From: Planifilum fimeticola | Lineage (GTDB): Bacteria; Bacillota; Bacilli; Thermoactinomycetales; DSM-44946 | Direction of reading: 5' to 3' | DNA length: 64,000 nt | Assembly (NCBI RefSeq): GCF_003001905.1 | Contig: NZ_PVNE01000013.1 | Span: 32,436 to 96,435, forward strand | Shown: positions 52,030-61,159 of the stretch, piece after piece | Layout of the letters: each line of letters starts with the position of its first letter | Position numbering within the stretch: the first letter of the stretch is position 1 | Notes under the pieces: generated by a model | Database searches by the model: none | Told to the model about the DNA's origin: nothing | Seen by the model: only the letters and a program-made list of their open reading frames with translations | Made by a program: the position numbers and the translations under genes

Positions 52030-53325
52030 TCAGAAGAAGAGCTTGGCCAGGAAGTGGATGACGGGCCCGAGGATGAACATGTCCGAGTCGGCGGCCCACA
52101 TCGCCGTGTCGGGGATGGTGCCACCGATCAGGAACCGGACCATGAAAAACTGCCCCCAGGCCACCACCGTCGAGGTGATGAAACCTCCGATCAGGGCCCC
52201 GCGCACGCCGCCCGTGGCGTTCCCGAAAACCCCGGCGGTCGCCGAGTGGAAAAACAGGACGATCATCGTCGGCACAAAGATGTACCCGACGGCGTTGCCG
52301 ATGATCACCAGCCAGAGCAGCGCCCCGACGAAGGAACCGAGGAAGCCCAGGATCACCGCATTGGGGGCGAAGGGAAAGACGACCGGGCAATCCAGGGCCG
52401 GTTTGGCGCCGGGGACGATCTTCGTCGCGATGCCCTTGAAGGCCGGCACGATTTCGCCGATGAACATCCGGACCCCCATCAGCACAATGGCGATGCCGCC
52501 GGCGAACTGGAAGGACTGGACGATCGAGTAGACGACGAAGTCCTGGTCCCCCGCCTTCTGGATCAGCTGGTTCGCCCCGGGGGTGTTTTTGAAGACGATC
52601 ACCATCGCCCCGACGAAGAACAGAACCCCCATGGTCAAGGCGGTGATGACGTTGGAATCCCGCAGGAACTCCAGCCCCTTCGGCAGCCGGATTTTCTCGG
52701 AATCATTCTCCTTGTTGCCGAACACCTTTCCCGCCAGCGCCCCCAGCAGAGCGACGGAGGCGGAGGTGTGACCGAGGGCGATGCTGTCGTTCCCCGTGAT
52801 CTTCCGCATGAAGGGCTGGGTCAGGGCCGGCTGAACGGTCCAGTACAAGCCCATGACGACCGTCAGGAAAAACACCAGCTTTCCGAAGGAAACATTTCCG
52901 GAGGTTTGGACGACGATGCCGGCGAAGATGAGGGTTGTCCAAAACATCATGTGCCCCGTCAGGTAGATGTACTTCAGCCGAGTGAAACGGGCCAGCAGGA
53001 CGTTGATGAGAAAGCCGATGGTCATCGCCAGGGTGACCGCGCTGCCGAATTTCCCGATGAAGCGGTCCTGACCGATGAACTCTCCGAGGGAAGAGTCCTG
53101 CAGGTTAAACACCTCTTTCCACATGGGTTCGAAGACCGTCAGGGAATCGACGATCACCCCCGATCCGGCGCCGATGATCAGAAAGCCGATGATCGCCTTG
53201 AAGGTTCCGCTGATGACCTGACTGGCCGTTTTTTTCTGCACCAGCAGACCGATCAACACGATCAATCCCAACAAAATCGCCGGGGTGCCGAAAAAGTTGG
53301 TGGCCAACCACTGAATCACTTCCAT
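52030..53325 (-). CDS. PTS ascorbate-type EIIC transporter (UlaA/SgaT family)
   Basis: The 431-residue protein has about eleven membrane segments and the UlaA-type features GHTSASVALLGALAGKVFG and DCPVVFPFAPNAVILGFLGS. It would import and, with IIB, phosphorylate an ascorbate-like sugar acid or lactone. It sits between the IIB gene and the hydrolases of the operon. Confidence 0.85.
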   Translation of the reverse strand: MEVIQWLATNFFGTPAILLGLIVLIGLLVQKKTASQVISGTFKAIIGFLIIGAGSGVIVDSLTVFEPMWKEVFNLQDSSLGEFIGQDRFIGKFGSAVTLAMTIGFLINVLLARFTRLKYIYLTGHMMFWTTLIFAGIVVQTSGNVSFGKLVFFLTVVMGLYWTVQPALTQPFMRKITGNDSIALGHTSASVALLGALAGKVFGNKENDSEKIRLPKGLEFLRDSNVITALTMGVLFFVGAMVIVFKNTPGANQLIQKAGDQDFVVYSIVQSFQFAGGIAIVLMGVRMFIGEIVPAFKGIATKIVPGAKPALDCPVVFPFAPNAVILGFLGSFVGALLWLVIIGNAVGYIFVPTMIVLFFHSATAGVFGNATGGVRGALIGGFITSTVVAWGQFFMVRFLIGGTIPDTAMWAADSDMFILGPVIHFLAKLFF

Positions 53326-53352
53326 GCTTCCACCCCTCCTCGCGGATCCTGA

Positions 53353-53622
53353 TTACTTGCCCAGATGCTCCTTCAGGGCGGTTCGGATCTCGTCCAGATC
53401 GAAATAGTTCTCCACCCGGATAATGGGAACTCCCCGGTCATCCAGGGTCTTGGCCAGTTCGCCGTTGGTGACGATGTAGTCGGCGGGCATGCTCGACGCG
53501 CCGGAGACATCCATGTGCTCCACATCGGCGTCGACGCCCATCTCCTTCAGCACCGTCTCCACATTCATGCGCAGGATCAGGCTGGTCCCTTGTCCCAAGC
53601 CGCACACGCAAAGCACTTTCAT
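53353..53622 (-). CDS. PTS ascorbate-type EIIB component
   Basis: The 89-residue protein has the P-loop with phosphoacceptor Cys7 in VCVCGLGQGTSL, the usual EIIB position. ATG 53622 overlaps the IIA stop. It takes phosphate from IIA and gives it to the substrate held by IIC. Confidence 0.9.
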   Translation of the reverse strand: MKVLCVCGLGQGTSLILRMNVETVLKEMGVDADVEHMDVSGASSMPADYIVTNGELAKTLDDRGVPIIRVENYFDLDEIRTALKEHLGK

Positions 53623-54062
53623 CCCTCATCCCCTCCCAGAATGGACTCAATGTTGTGATAATCGCTCGCCCGAAGCAGCCGCTCCACGTTGCCCGGATCG
53701 CCGAGCAGGTGAGTCAGGCGCTGCAACAGCCGAAGATGTTCCTCCGACGAGGAGGCGCCCAGCCCGAAGACCAGCCGGACGGGATCGTGGGCGCTGTGGC
53801 CGAATTCCACGGGGTGGATCAGGCGAACCATCGAGAGGGCGGGCTCCTTGACGCCGTCCTCCGGCCGCGCGTGGGGAATTGCCAGGTGCGGCGCCAGCAC
53901 AAAATACGGCCCATGCTCCCGGTAGTTCCGAACCATGGCCTCCACATACTCCGGCGAAACGGCTTCCGCCTCCGCCAGCAACCGTCCGGCTTCCCGGATC
54001 GCCTCTTCGGGATCTTCCGCGTTGACGTGCAAGTCGACCAGGTCTCTCTCCAAAAATCTCAT
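53619..54062 (-). CDS. PTS EIIA component (mannitol/fructose/ascorbate type 2)
   Basis: The 147-residue protein is an EIIA type-2 domain with the phosphoacceptor His in APHLAIPHARPEDGV. ATG 54062 has AGAAGGAG upstream. It is coupled to IIB by an overlapping stop and start and follows the regulator. Confidence 0.9.
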   Translation of the reverse strand: MRFLERDLVDLHVNAEDPEEAIREAGRLLAEAEAVSPEYVEAMVRNYREHGPYFVLAPHLAIPHARPEDGVKEPALSMVRLIHPVEFGHSAHDPVRLVFGLGASSSEEHLRLLQRLTHLLGDPGNVERLLRASDYHNIESILGGDEG

Positions 54063-54103
54063 CGTTCTCTCCTTCTGCTCAGATTGGTGTGAGAATGCCT
54101 CTT

Positions 54104-56200
54104 TCAACAGGCCTCTGATCCCAACAGGTTCAACAATTCCCCTTCGCTTCGGGCCTCGAGGACGGCACGGAGGGTCTCCTTCCGGCTCAGCCGCCGGGTC
54201 AACTGGGACAAGGCCCGCAGATGCCCTTCGTCCCCTGTCGCCGCCAGCACGATAATCAGCCGCACGGGGTGCTCTTCGTCCGGAAAGGGAATCGCCCGCT
54301 TGAGCTTCAACACGCTCAGGCCCAGCTCCCGGACCCCGTCTTCGGCCCGGGCATGGGGGACCGCCACCTGCGGGGCGATCACCATGTAAGGGCCCAACTC
54401 CCGGACCGTGCGAAGCATCGCCTCCACATAGCGCTCTTCGATCATCCGCCGGCGGATCAGGGGATCGGCCGCCCGCCGCACCGCCTCCTCCCATCCCGCC
54501 ACGGCATCGCACACCCGAACCGTTTCCCGGGACAGCAGATCCTCCAATCCGGGTTTGGGAGGAAGCGCCCTTTCCGGGGGGTGGAACAACTGGCCCAAGG
54601 CCAGCTCCAGGCCGGCCCGGTCCCGGATCTCCGCGTATTGTTCAACCACCCTCAGCAGGGAATCCAGGGACGGAGCGCGGGGATACGTCTCCTCCAACCC
54701 CAGTTTCCTCTGCAGTTCCGCAAGTTGCGCCCCGGTCAAGATGGGACTGACGGTCATCACCGGCACCGGGGGAGCCGGCTCGAGGGGTGCCGTCGTGAGG
54801 ATGACATCGGCTTGATCCAGATGGCGCCGGTAGTTCCGGATCGTAGTGGTGCGAAGGATCTCCATGGACGGAAACCGCTCTTCCAATTGTTGCTGCAACA
54901 TCCGGGAGGTGCCGACGCCGCCGGCGCAAACGATCAGGACCCGGGGGTTGCGGCGGACCGTGAGGCCCCCGCGGCGCAGCCAACCGCCGAAGTGCATGGC
55001 CATGAAGGCGATTTCGCTTTTCGGCACGGGCTTGTGCACGATCGCCTCGAGATGGTGGATCACCTGCTCCGTGATCTGATAAATCTCCGGGTAGCGTTCC
55101 ATCACCTGCCCGGCGACGGGATTATTCACGGGAATATCATATATTAGCCGGTAATACGCCGATTTCAGATGGATCAGCATGTTGTGTTCCATCTCTTTTC
55201 GTTCGGGAAAACGGACCAGCGCCCGCTTCTCAAAATCGTCGATCATCCTTCGGATCACACCGGACAACCTTTGGAGATCTCCGCTGTCGATCTCCGCTCC
55301 CAGCTTGTTGATCCGCGCTCCCAGCAGATGGGAGGTCAGGTAGTCGATCTCGTCGCCGGGAACGGAAACGGAAAAGAGTTTGGAGATCTTCTCCATCAAG
55401 GTCTGGGCCATGCTCCTTTCCGGTGCGTCCCTCAACACTCCCTTTTCAACGGGGTCGAGGCGAACCATCCGCCCCAATTGGATGCGGCGGAGGATGAACA
55501 GGAGGCGGAGGGTCAGCTGGAGATGGACCGCGTCGGTGTACTCCACTCCGTACCGTTTTTCTTCATCCTGGATCAGCTCCGCGACGTCGTCAAAGAGATG
55601 CGGAGGAAAGGAGGGAAAACCGAAGGCGCGCCCCTGGCGAAACAGGTTTTGCTTGTTGGTCTCCAGCAGGGGCCAGGCATCCTCGGGGAAAAGACCGGAC
55701 AAATGCTCCAGCATCCCCCTCCGGCATCCCTTCTCCTCCCCCTCGATGCAGTAACCCCTTTTCCGGTCCGATATGAGCGAGACGCGGAAGGAGCGGAGGC
55801 GATGTTTCAGCCCTTTGATGTCCTCGATCACGGTATTGCGGCTGACGCGGAAGAGGCGGGTGAAATCCTCGATGAAGACCGGTCGTCCGGCGGTCATCAG
55901 GTGCAGGACGATCCAGGACTGCCTTTCTGCCGTCCCGTATTCGTAATCCCGTTCGTGAAGGTTTTGGATCGCTTCCCGGACGCTCTCCCGCTCGGCTTCC
56001 TCCAGCACGACCCCGGAGCCCCGAATCCTTTTCATCGGCGAAAACCCCTGTTTCTTCAGCCAATCATCGATCTTGTCGAGATCGTAATAGATGGTCCTCC
56101 GCGACACCCGGAAGGTTTCCGTCAGAAGCGGGATCGCGACGGTCCCCTCCGAGCGGGCAAGGTAATGCAACACGGAACAACTGCGCTGATCCAAGGCCAT
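54104..56200 (-). CDS. BglG-family PTS-regulated transcriptional activator
   Basis: The 698-residue protein has an N-terminal HTH (about 5-60), an Mga-like HTH (about 90-165), two PRD domains (about 185-290 and 300-410), an EIIB-like domain with LIVCAGGVGTSRM (about 418-505) and a C-terminal EIIA domain with PHARAEDGV (about 545-690). This MtlR/LicR layout lets phosphorylation by the PTS report substrate flow. It probably activates the downstream IIA-IIB-IIC and hydrolase genes. Confidence 0.9.
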   Translation of the reverse strand: MALDQRSCSVLHYLARSEGTVAIPLLTETFRVSRRTIYYDLDKIDDWLKKQGFSPMKRIRGSGVVLEEAERESVREAIQNLHERDYEYGTAERQSWIVLHLMTAGRPVFIEDFTRLFRVSRNTVIEDIKGLKHRLRSFRVSLISDRKRGYCIEGEEKGCRRGMLEHLSGLFPEDAWPLLETNKQNLFRQGRAFGFPSFPPHLFDDVAELIQDEEKRYGVEYTDAVHLQLTLRLLFILRRIQLGRMVRLDPVEKGVLRDAPERSMAQTLMEKISKLFSVSVPGDEIDYLTSHLLGARINKLGAEIDSGDLQRLSGVIRRMIDDFEKRALVRFPERKEMEHNMLIHLKSAYYRLIYDIPVNNPVAGQVMERYPEIYQITEQVIHHLEAIVHKPVPKSEIAFMAMHFGGWLRRGGLTVRRNPRVLIVCAGGVGTSRMLQQQLEERFPSMEILRTTTIRNYRRHLDQADVILTTAPLEPAPPVPVMTVSPILTGAQLAELQRKLGLEETYPRAPSLDSLLRVVEQYAEIRDRAGLELALGQLFHPPERALPPKPGLEDLLSRETVRVCDAVAGWEEAVRRAADPLIRRRMIEERYVEAMLRTVRELGPYMVIAPQVAVPHARAEDGVRELGLSVLKLKRAIPFPDEEHPVRLIIVLAATGDEGHLRALSQLTRRLSRKETLRAVLEARSEGELLNLLGSEAC

Positions 56201-56321
56201 CGGATGACGCCTCCCTTCATTTCCTCTCCTTCCGCTTATTTACTTTCAGTGTATCGCAAGCGGGAAAAGCGCGAATAGACCAAAAGTCTTCCATCCCTGC
56301 GTGCAACACCCGGGACTCAAA

Positions 56322-56376
56322 CAAAAAGGAGACCCGAACCCCCTGTCTCACAAGGAGTTCGGACCTCCTTACGCCG
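56322..56376 (-). terminator. Terminator of the aminotransferase gene
   Basis: Long imperfect stem (GGTCCGAACTCC with GGGGTTCGGGTC) followed on the minus strand by TTTTTG. Confidence 0.6.
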
Positions 56377-56388
56377 AACGGTTTCCTT

Positions 56389-57576
56389 TTACCCCTTCAA
56401 CGAGGGCGTAAACAACCCGAGCCGGGCGATCCGCTCCGCCGCCTCCGCCAGGCGGGATTCATCCGTGAGCAGGCCGACCCGCACATACCCTTCGCCGTGC
56501 TCTCCGAATCCCCTCCCCGGCGCCACCGCCACATGGGCCCGCTCCAGCAGGAGATCGGCAAAGGCTTCCGAGGTGTATCCCTTCGGTACGGGCAGCCAGC
56601 AGAAAAAGGAGCCCGCCGGCGGCTGCACCTCCCAGCCCGCCTCCCGGAGCTTTTCGATGAGCGTGTTCCGCCGGCGCTCATAGACGGCGACCAGTTCTCC
56701 CACGCAATCCTGAGGACCCAAAAGCGCCTCCGCCGCGGCGGCCTGGACCGCCCCGAACAGGCTGACATAATAGTGGTCCTGGATCAGGTTGATCGCCTCG
56801 ATCGCGCTCTCGTTGCCCACGGCGAATCCCACGCGCCAGCCCGCCATGTTATAGGTCTTGCTCAGAGTGTAAAACTCGACGCCCACCTCTTTGGCCCCGG
56901 GCACCTCCAGAAAACTGACGGGCCGGTGGCCGTCAAATCCGATCGACCCGTAGGCGAAATCGTGCACCACCAGGATGCGGTGCTTCGCCGCCAGCTCCAC
57001 CGTCTCCCGGAAGAACTCCCGGGAGGCCACGGCGCCGGTCGGGTTGTTCGGGTAGTTGAGGAACATCAGCTTGGCCCGCTCCAGCTGTCGGGCCGACAGC
57101 ACCGAGTAATCCGGCAGGAAGCCGTTGTCCGCCGCAAGGGGCATCCTGCCCATCTTCCCTCCGGCGATGGCGATCCCCGACCAGTAGTCCGGGTAGCCCG
57201 GATCCGGCACCAGCGCCAGATCGCCCGGATTGAGGAAACACTGGGAAATCTCCACCAGCCCCGCCTTGGCCCCGAACAGCACCGCCACTTCCCGCTCCGG
57301 ATCCAGCGTCACGCCGTATTCCCGCCGGTAAAATTCCGCCACCGCCTCCCGCAAAAAGCCGTATCCGCGGAAGGGCGAATAGCGGTGGAGCTTGGGCTTG
57401 TCCGCCGCCATCTTGAGGGCCTCCACGATATGCGGCGGCGTCGGCAGATCGGGATTGCCCTGCCCCAGATTGATCACATCATATCCCGCCCGGATCTTGG
57501 CGGCCACCTTTCCCACCAGCCGGGCAAAAAACTGCTCGGGAAGCCGCCCGAGCATCTCCGCCGGTTGAAACCGCAT
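56389..57576 (-). CDS. mtnE: Methionine-salvage aminotransferase (MtnE/YkrV type)
   Basis: The 395-residue class I PLP aminotransferase matches B. subtilis MtnE: LPEQFFARLVGKV, HDFAYGSIGFDG and the PLP lysine in TLSKTYNMAGWRVGFAVGN, with PDPGYPDYWSG. MtnE transaminates 2-keto-4-methylthiobutyrate to methionine. ATG 57576 fits the family N-terminus (MRFQPAEML); GTG 57585 is an alternative. No other mtn genes are adjacent in this window. Confidence 0.85.
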   Translation of the reverse strand: MRFQPAEMLGRLPEQFFARLVGKVAAKIRAGYDVINLGQGNPDLPTPPHIVEALKMAADKPKLHRYSPFRGYGFLREAVAEFYRREYGVTLDPEREVAVLFGAKAGLVEISQCFLNPGDLALVPDPGYPDYWSGIAIAGGKMGRMPLAADNGFLPDYSVLSARQLERAKLMFLNYPNNPTGAVASREFFRETVELAAKHRILVVHDFAYGSIGFDGHRPVSFLEVPGAKEVGVEFYTLSKTYNMAGWRVGFAVGNESAIEAINLIQDHYYVSLFGAVQAAAAEALLGPQDCVGELVAVYERRRNTLIEKLREAGWEVQPPAGSFFCWLPVPKGYTSEAFADLLLERAHVAVAPGRGFGEHGEGYVRVGLLTDESRLAEAAERIARLGLFTPSLKG

Positions 57577-57893
57577 CCCCTTCACATCCCATCCGCAAAC
57601 TCTTTTGATGTTGATGTTAAACGTGAAAGGGAAATCTGTCAAAAGACTTTTTCAGATTGAGGGGTGCATAGAGCCGGGGGAAAAGCCTAGACACATAATG
57701 AAGCATCACTTCAAATGAACAGTTGTGAGCTTTATATCTCTCAAAATTTTTTCCTTCATAGATGACGGAAAAATGCTTTGTCAAGGACCATTAAATTTTT
57801 GTGATATTATAATAGACGACCTTTTCTTTCTATTGGAATGATTGTATCATAAAAGATTATATCCAGATTCTGAAAGGAGCTCTGCACCCGACG
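57577..57893. other. Divergent promoter region between mtnE and the PrsW-toxin gene
   Basis: About 320 AT-rich bases. A TATAAT (about 57806-57811) is a plausible -10 for the plus-strand toxin gene, but no clear -35 is at the right distance. The start region of mtnE has no confident promoter. Confidence 0.35.
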
Positions 57894-60074
57894 ATGCTGG
57901 ACCGCCTGCGCACCCATCTCCAGGAACGGATCGATCAACTGTCGGAAGCCTGGCGTCGCTTTGTCGGGAATCACCCCCGGCTCATCCGCACCTTGAAAAA
58001 AACGTATATCACGCTGACGTGGGCCGCCATGTTTCTCGCCATCTTCTGTTGTATCTTCGTCCCGGCGTCACGCGTCGTGCTCATCCAGCTCCTCTGGAGC
58101 TACTACGCCCTCTGGCAGTTTTGGTTCCTCTCCCGCAGCAAAACCTTGGGCTGGTCCCACACCGCCCGGTTCTTCGTCATCGGCGCCTGGGTGACCGCCC
58201 CCCTGTCGGCTCTGATCGTCTGGAGCGTCCACGGCCTGGGCGAAGGGGAAGCCGAGCTCACCATCCACGACGAATGGAGTTCGGCCTTCTTCGGCCCCCT
58301 CGTCGAGGAAACGGTGAAGCTCCTTCCCCTTCTGCTTTTGCTTCTTCTCTCCCGTCGCGTCCGCTCCTTCAGCCTGACCGACTACCTGCTGGTCGGCGCC
58401 GCCACCGGGACCGGTTTTGATTTTCTCGAGGAAGTGGTTCGCACCTGGGCGATCCAACATCGGACCAGTGGACTGTTCGGCTTTCTCTACGAAGCCTTCA
58501 ACACCTCCGAATTGGTCTGGGAAATCGACACCCTGTTCCCGGGCTATTTCCGGGACGGCGATGTCATTGCCGCCGGCCACCACGTGTGGACCGCCTTCGT
58601 CGCCTTAGGTCTAGGGATGGCCCTTCGCCTCCGGCAGCGTTGGGGACGGAAGGCGTACCTTCTCCCGGGCATCCTCTTTCTCTGGGCCGTCTTCGATCAC
58701 GGGGTCTACAACGCCTCCCTCAACGGCCTGTCTCCGGAGGTGGAACTCCTTTATCTCCTGACCGGCTACGGCCACTTTTTCAAATGGGGATTCGTAGTCG
58801 CCCTGATCGCGGCTGTCCTCTGGGACTTCCGGGAGATTAACCGAGTAAGTGACTGCCTGCCCCGGCTGCCGAAGGAGGAGCTAATCGAACCCGTCACCGA
58901 ATTCCTCACCCTGTGCCGCGCTTTCCTCAAAGGGCGGCAAGAGTGGGGACATGCTCTGTTGTTTCTGCGGGAGCGGCGGCAGATGGCCTTTTCGCTCCTT
59001 CGCGGGGACGAAGCCACATCATCGAAGGAACCGCTGGACACCCTGTCCCGCCGCCGGGCCGTTCTCGCCGCCCTCGGCTGCCTGCTGCTTGTGGCGATCG
59101 GTGCCCTCTTGAACGCCCACGCCTTCTCCTCCGACACCGCTTACTTCGCCGGCCTGATCGACGATTTGGCCAAGTGGTGGGAGGGACTTTCCTGGTACGA
59201 AAAGGCGGCGGTCCTGCTCACCGTCCTATTGACCGCGGCACTTCTCACCGTGGCCACCGGCGGCGGATGGATCGCCGCGGGTTTCTCCGGACTGAGCGCC
59301 GCCCTCACCCTGCAGGAGGTGCTGTCCAACCCCCGGCCCGTCACTTCCTTCCTGCGGAATCCGATCGGCTTCATCCGCTCCTGGTGGCGGGAGCTTCGCA
59401 AACGGCCTCCTCAGGAGGCCGCCGTGGCAGTGACAGCGCTCCTCGCGGAGCAGGTGATCGAGCGCATCCCCGCCGTCAAGGTGCTGAACCGGCTCGCCGA
59501 CGGCCTGAAGGACACCGCCCAGCGCATCGCGAAAAAGCTGTGGGGACGGGACAACATCGAGGCCACCGCTGGGCGGAGAATGGACACCTTTTCAACCGAC
59601 GATTCCATTCGGAATTCATCGGGTGAAATGTCGAAGGGAACTTCCAGCGGGTCGGGGAATTCGGCTGATCGTTCGTCGAACAGTAATTCGAATTATGATG
59701 ACAAAGATCCCTTTGAAAAACAAAATAAAGTGACGGACAACTACTTGCCAAACTTCGAACAAGCGTTTATCGATAGCAGAAAACTGACTCAGTATGCATT
59801 AAATCACAATCATCCTGTTGGTAAACATAAAGCGAAGGTTTTTGAAAGTGTTCTTGGGTACAATCAATCGAATGCCGGCGATTTAATAAGACAAATAAAG
59901 CAGAAACTTCCTGAATGTACCGCAATCAAAGGAAAACTTGATCAGTACGGTCAAAGGTATACGGTAGATATTCCTGTAGTTGGCCCAAACGGCCGCTCCG
60001 CCATTGTTCGAACCGGTTGGATTATAAAAACTGGATCAAATACTCCAAGTTTGACCACAATTTATGTCAAATAG
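57894..60074 (+). CDS. Polymorphic-toxin-like protein: PrsW-family membrane peptidase fused to a DUF6883-type C-terminal domain
   Basis: The 726-residue protein has several parts. Residues 35-315 form a polytopic module with PrsW/CPBP-like motifs: Glu138-Glu139 and Lys142 (LVEETVKL), Glu179-Glu180 (DFLEEVV), His229-His230 and His269 (FDHGVYNA). Residues 380-480 are a second hydrophobic Gly/Ala zone. Residues 485-570 hold a pre-toxin-like region (FIRSWWRELRKRPP). A Ser/Asn linker (about 575-612) leads to a C-terminal domain (about 616-726) with HPVGKHKAKVF and PNGRSAIVRTGWI, typical of DUF6883. Base composition turns AT-rich at the linker. Neighbouring small genes look like immunity genes. I infer a membrane-released toxin; activity is unproven. 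Confidence 0.7.
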   Translation: MLDRLRTHLQERIDQLSEAWRRFVGNHPRLIRTLKKTYITLTWAAMFLAIFCCIFVPASRVVLIQLLWSYYALWQFWFLSRSKTLGWSHTARFFVIGAWVTAPLSALIVWSVHGLGEGEAELTIHDEWSSAFFGPLVEETVKLLPLLLLLLLSRRVRSFSLTDYLLVGAATGTGFDFLEEVVRTWAIQHRTSGLFGFLYEAFNTSELVWEIDTLFPGYFRDGDVIAAGHHVWTAFVALGLGMALRLRQRWGRKAYLLPGILFLWAVFDHGVYNASLNGLSPEVELLYLLTGYGHFFKWGFVVALIAAVLWDFREINRVSDCLPRLPKEELIEPVTEFLTLCRAFLKGRQEWGHALLFLRERRQMAFSLLRGDEATSSKEPLDTLSRRRAVLAALGCLLLVAIGALLNAHAFSSDTAYFAGLIDDLAKWWEGLSWYEKAAVLLTVLLTAALLTVATGGGWIAAGFSGLSAALTLQEVLSNPRPVTSFLRNPIGFIRSWWRELRKRPPQEAAVAVTALLAEQVIERIPAVKVLNRLADGLKDTAQRIAKKLWGRDNIEATAGRRMDTFSTDDSIRNSSGEMSKGTSSGSGNSADRSSNSNSNYDDKDPFEKQNKVTDNYLPNFEQAFIDSRKLTQYALNHNHPVGKHKAKVFESVLGYNQSNAGDLIRQIKQKLPECTAIKGKLDQYGQRYTVDIPVVGPNGRSAIVRTGWIIKTGSNTPSLTTIYVK

Positions 60075-60085
60075 GAGGAACTATT

Positions 60086-60286
60086 ATGAGATATCATGAG
60101 CACGAGATTATTCGCCTCCTCGTAGACTTGCCCGAACATGGATTGAAAAAAGGAGAGATTGGAGTTATTGTCGACGCCTTTGATAGACCAAATGAAGCCT
60201 ATGAGGTTGAGTTTGTAGATAAAGACGGAAAAACAAAGGTTCAAACTGTTCTATTGCCGCACCAGTTCGAAGCGTTTCATTTATAA
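60086..60286 (+). CDS. DUF4926 small protein, candidate immunity/antitoxin
   Basis: The 66-residue protein (MRYHEHEIIRLLVDLPEHG start, then GLKKGEIGVIVDAF and YEVEFVDKDGKT) matches the DUF4926 pattern of small beta-barrel proteins. DUF4926 proteins are often encoded next to DUF6883 domains. ATG 60086 has AGGAGG upstream and is only 11 bases after the toxin stop, as expected for a cotranscribed immunity gene. Immunity function is inferred, not shown. Confidence 0.7.
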   Translation: MRYHEHEIIRLLVDLPEHGLKKGEIGVIVDAFDRPNEAYEVEFVDKDGKTKVQTVLLPHQFEAFHL

Positions 60287-60382
60287 AGATCAATACCGAC
60301 GAAGTATTTTACCTGTGGAACATTGTAATATTGTCAGGTCGACGCCTTAATTCAAATCGAAAGAAATTACCCGGATGGAAAG

Positions 60383-60580
60383 GTGATGAACAATGGGGCT
60401 GGGTGCGTATCCTTTCCAAAAGAATGGATCCGATACGACGGAGAACACTATTTTCTCGATGTACCGGAGAAAGAAGACGAATCTTATTGGATCGAACAGT
60501 TTTACCTTTGGATGGAAAGCTGCTGCGAACATCCTGATATGGAGGCTGCCTCTGAACGTATTTCCAACTGGGGCGGGTAA
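60383..60580 (+). pseudogene. Truncated fragment of a possible immunity protein
   Basis: An open frame of 65 codons reads GAGCVSFPKEWIRYDGEHYF and ESYWIEQFYLWMESCCEH, then stops right after ASERISNWGG. The compact acidic, Trp-rich sequence looks like part of a larger immunity protein cut at both ends. The GTG start has only a close GGAAAG. It may be a real small gene, but I read it as a remnant. Confidence 0.45.
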
Positions 60581-60707
60581 GAAGAGGCCTGATTGCATTC
60601 ATTATTTGGTGTGTGAACCGAATTTTTAAATAGCTTCTAATATTGGAAGTTGTTCGTACAAACGAAAATAAAATTATAACCAATTTTATAAGGAAGAGGT
60701 GAACCAC

Positions 60708-61155
60708 TTGAACTACTGGCATCAAAATGGGGTTGGTATCTTGGGGCTATCGCTTCAACGACAATCGATGCTTTCTAAATGACCCCCAGATCCGAAAACA
60801 ATGGATCACCAATGTCACCCAATCCCTTTTCGAGTTATTGGAACGCTTCGCCACTCCTTATAAAGTGGAACTGGGAACTTTAAGCAAAGGTATGAAGCAT
60901 ACGTTCATTGTGAAGAGCCTAATTTCCATCAAAATAAGTATTTCAGCTACTTATGCTACGGATGACATTACCGATGTGACGATTAACTTAAACCTCCAAT
61001 GCTATGAAGTGGATGAGCATCTTCAAACAACACTCTGGAATTCAGGATTCCTCCGGTTACACAATCTGGACAAAAGAGGGAAATTAAAGACCTCAACAAC
61101 ACAAAATAGTTATGATCCCATAAAGCCGGTACTCAGCATCGTGATCAAAGGATGA
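60708..61155 (+). pseudogene. Decayed first copy of the 208-residue paralogue array
   Basis: The segment matches the next gene in pieces: an NYWHQNG start in one frame, SWGYRFNDN through the start of the middle in a second frame, EAYVHCEEPNFHQNKYF in a third, and TDV...LQCYEVDEHLQ back in the second. It also lacks the last 55 or so residues. At least three frame changes make it non-functional. TTG 60708 has a GGAAGAGG ribosome site, showing former expression. Confidence 0.65.
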
Positions 61156-61159
61156 TTAT

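Noticed and set aside
57894..58850. Annotating the N-terminal module as a plain CPBP/CAAX protease gene
   Set aside because: The frame continues without break into the second hydrophobic zone and the C-terminal toxin-like domain, so it is one fusion protein.
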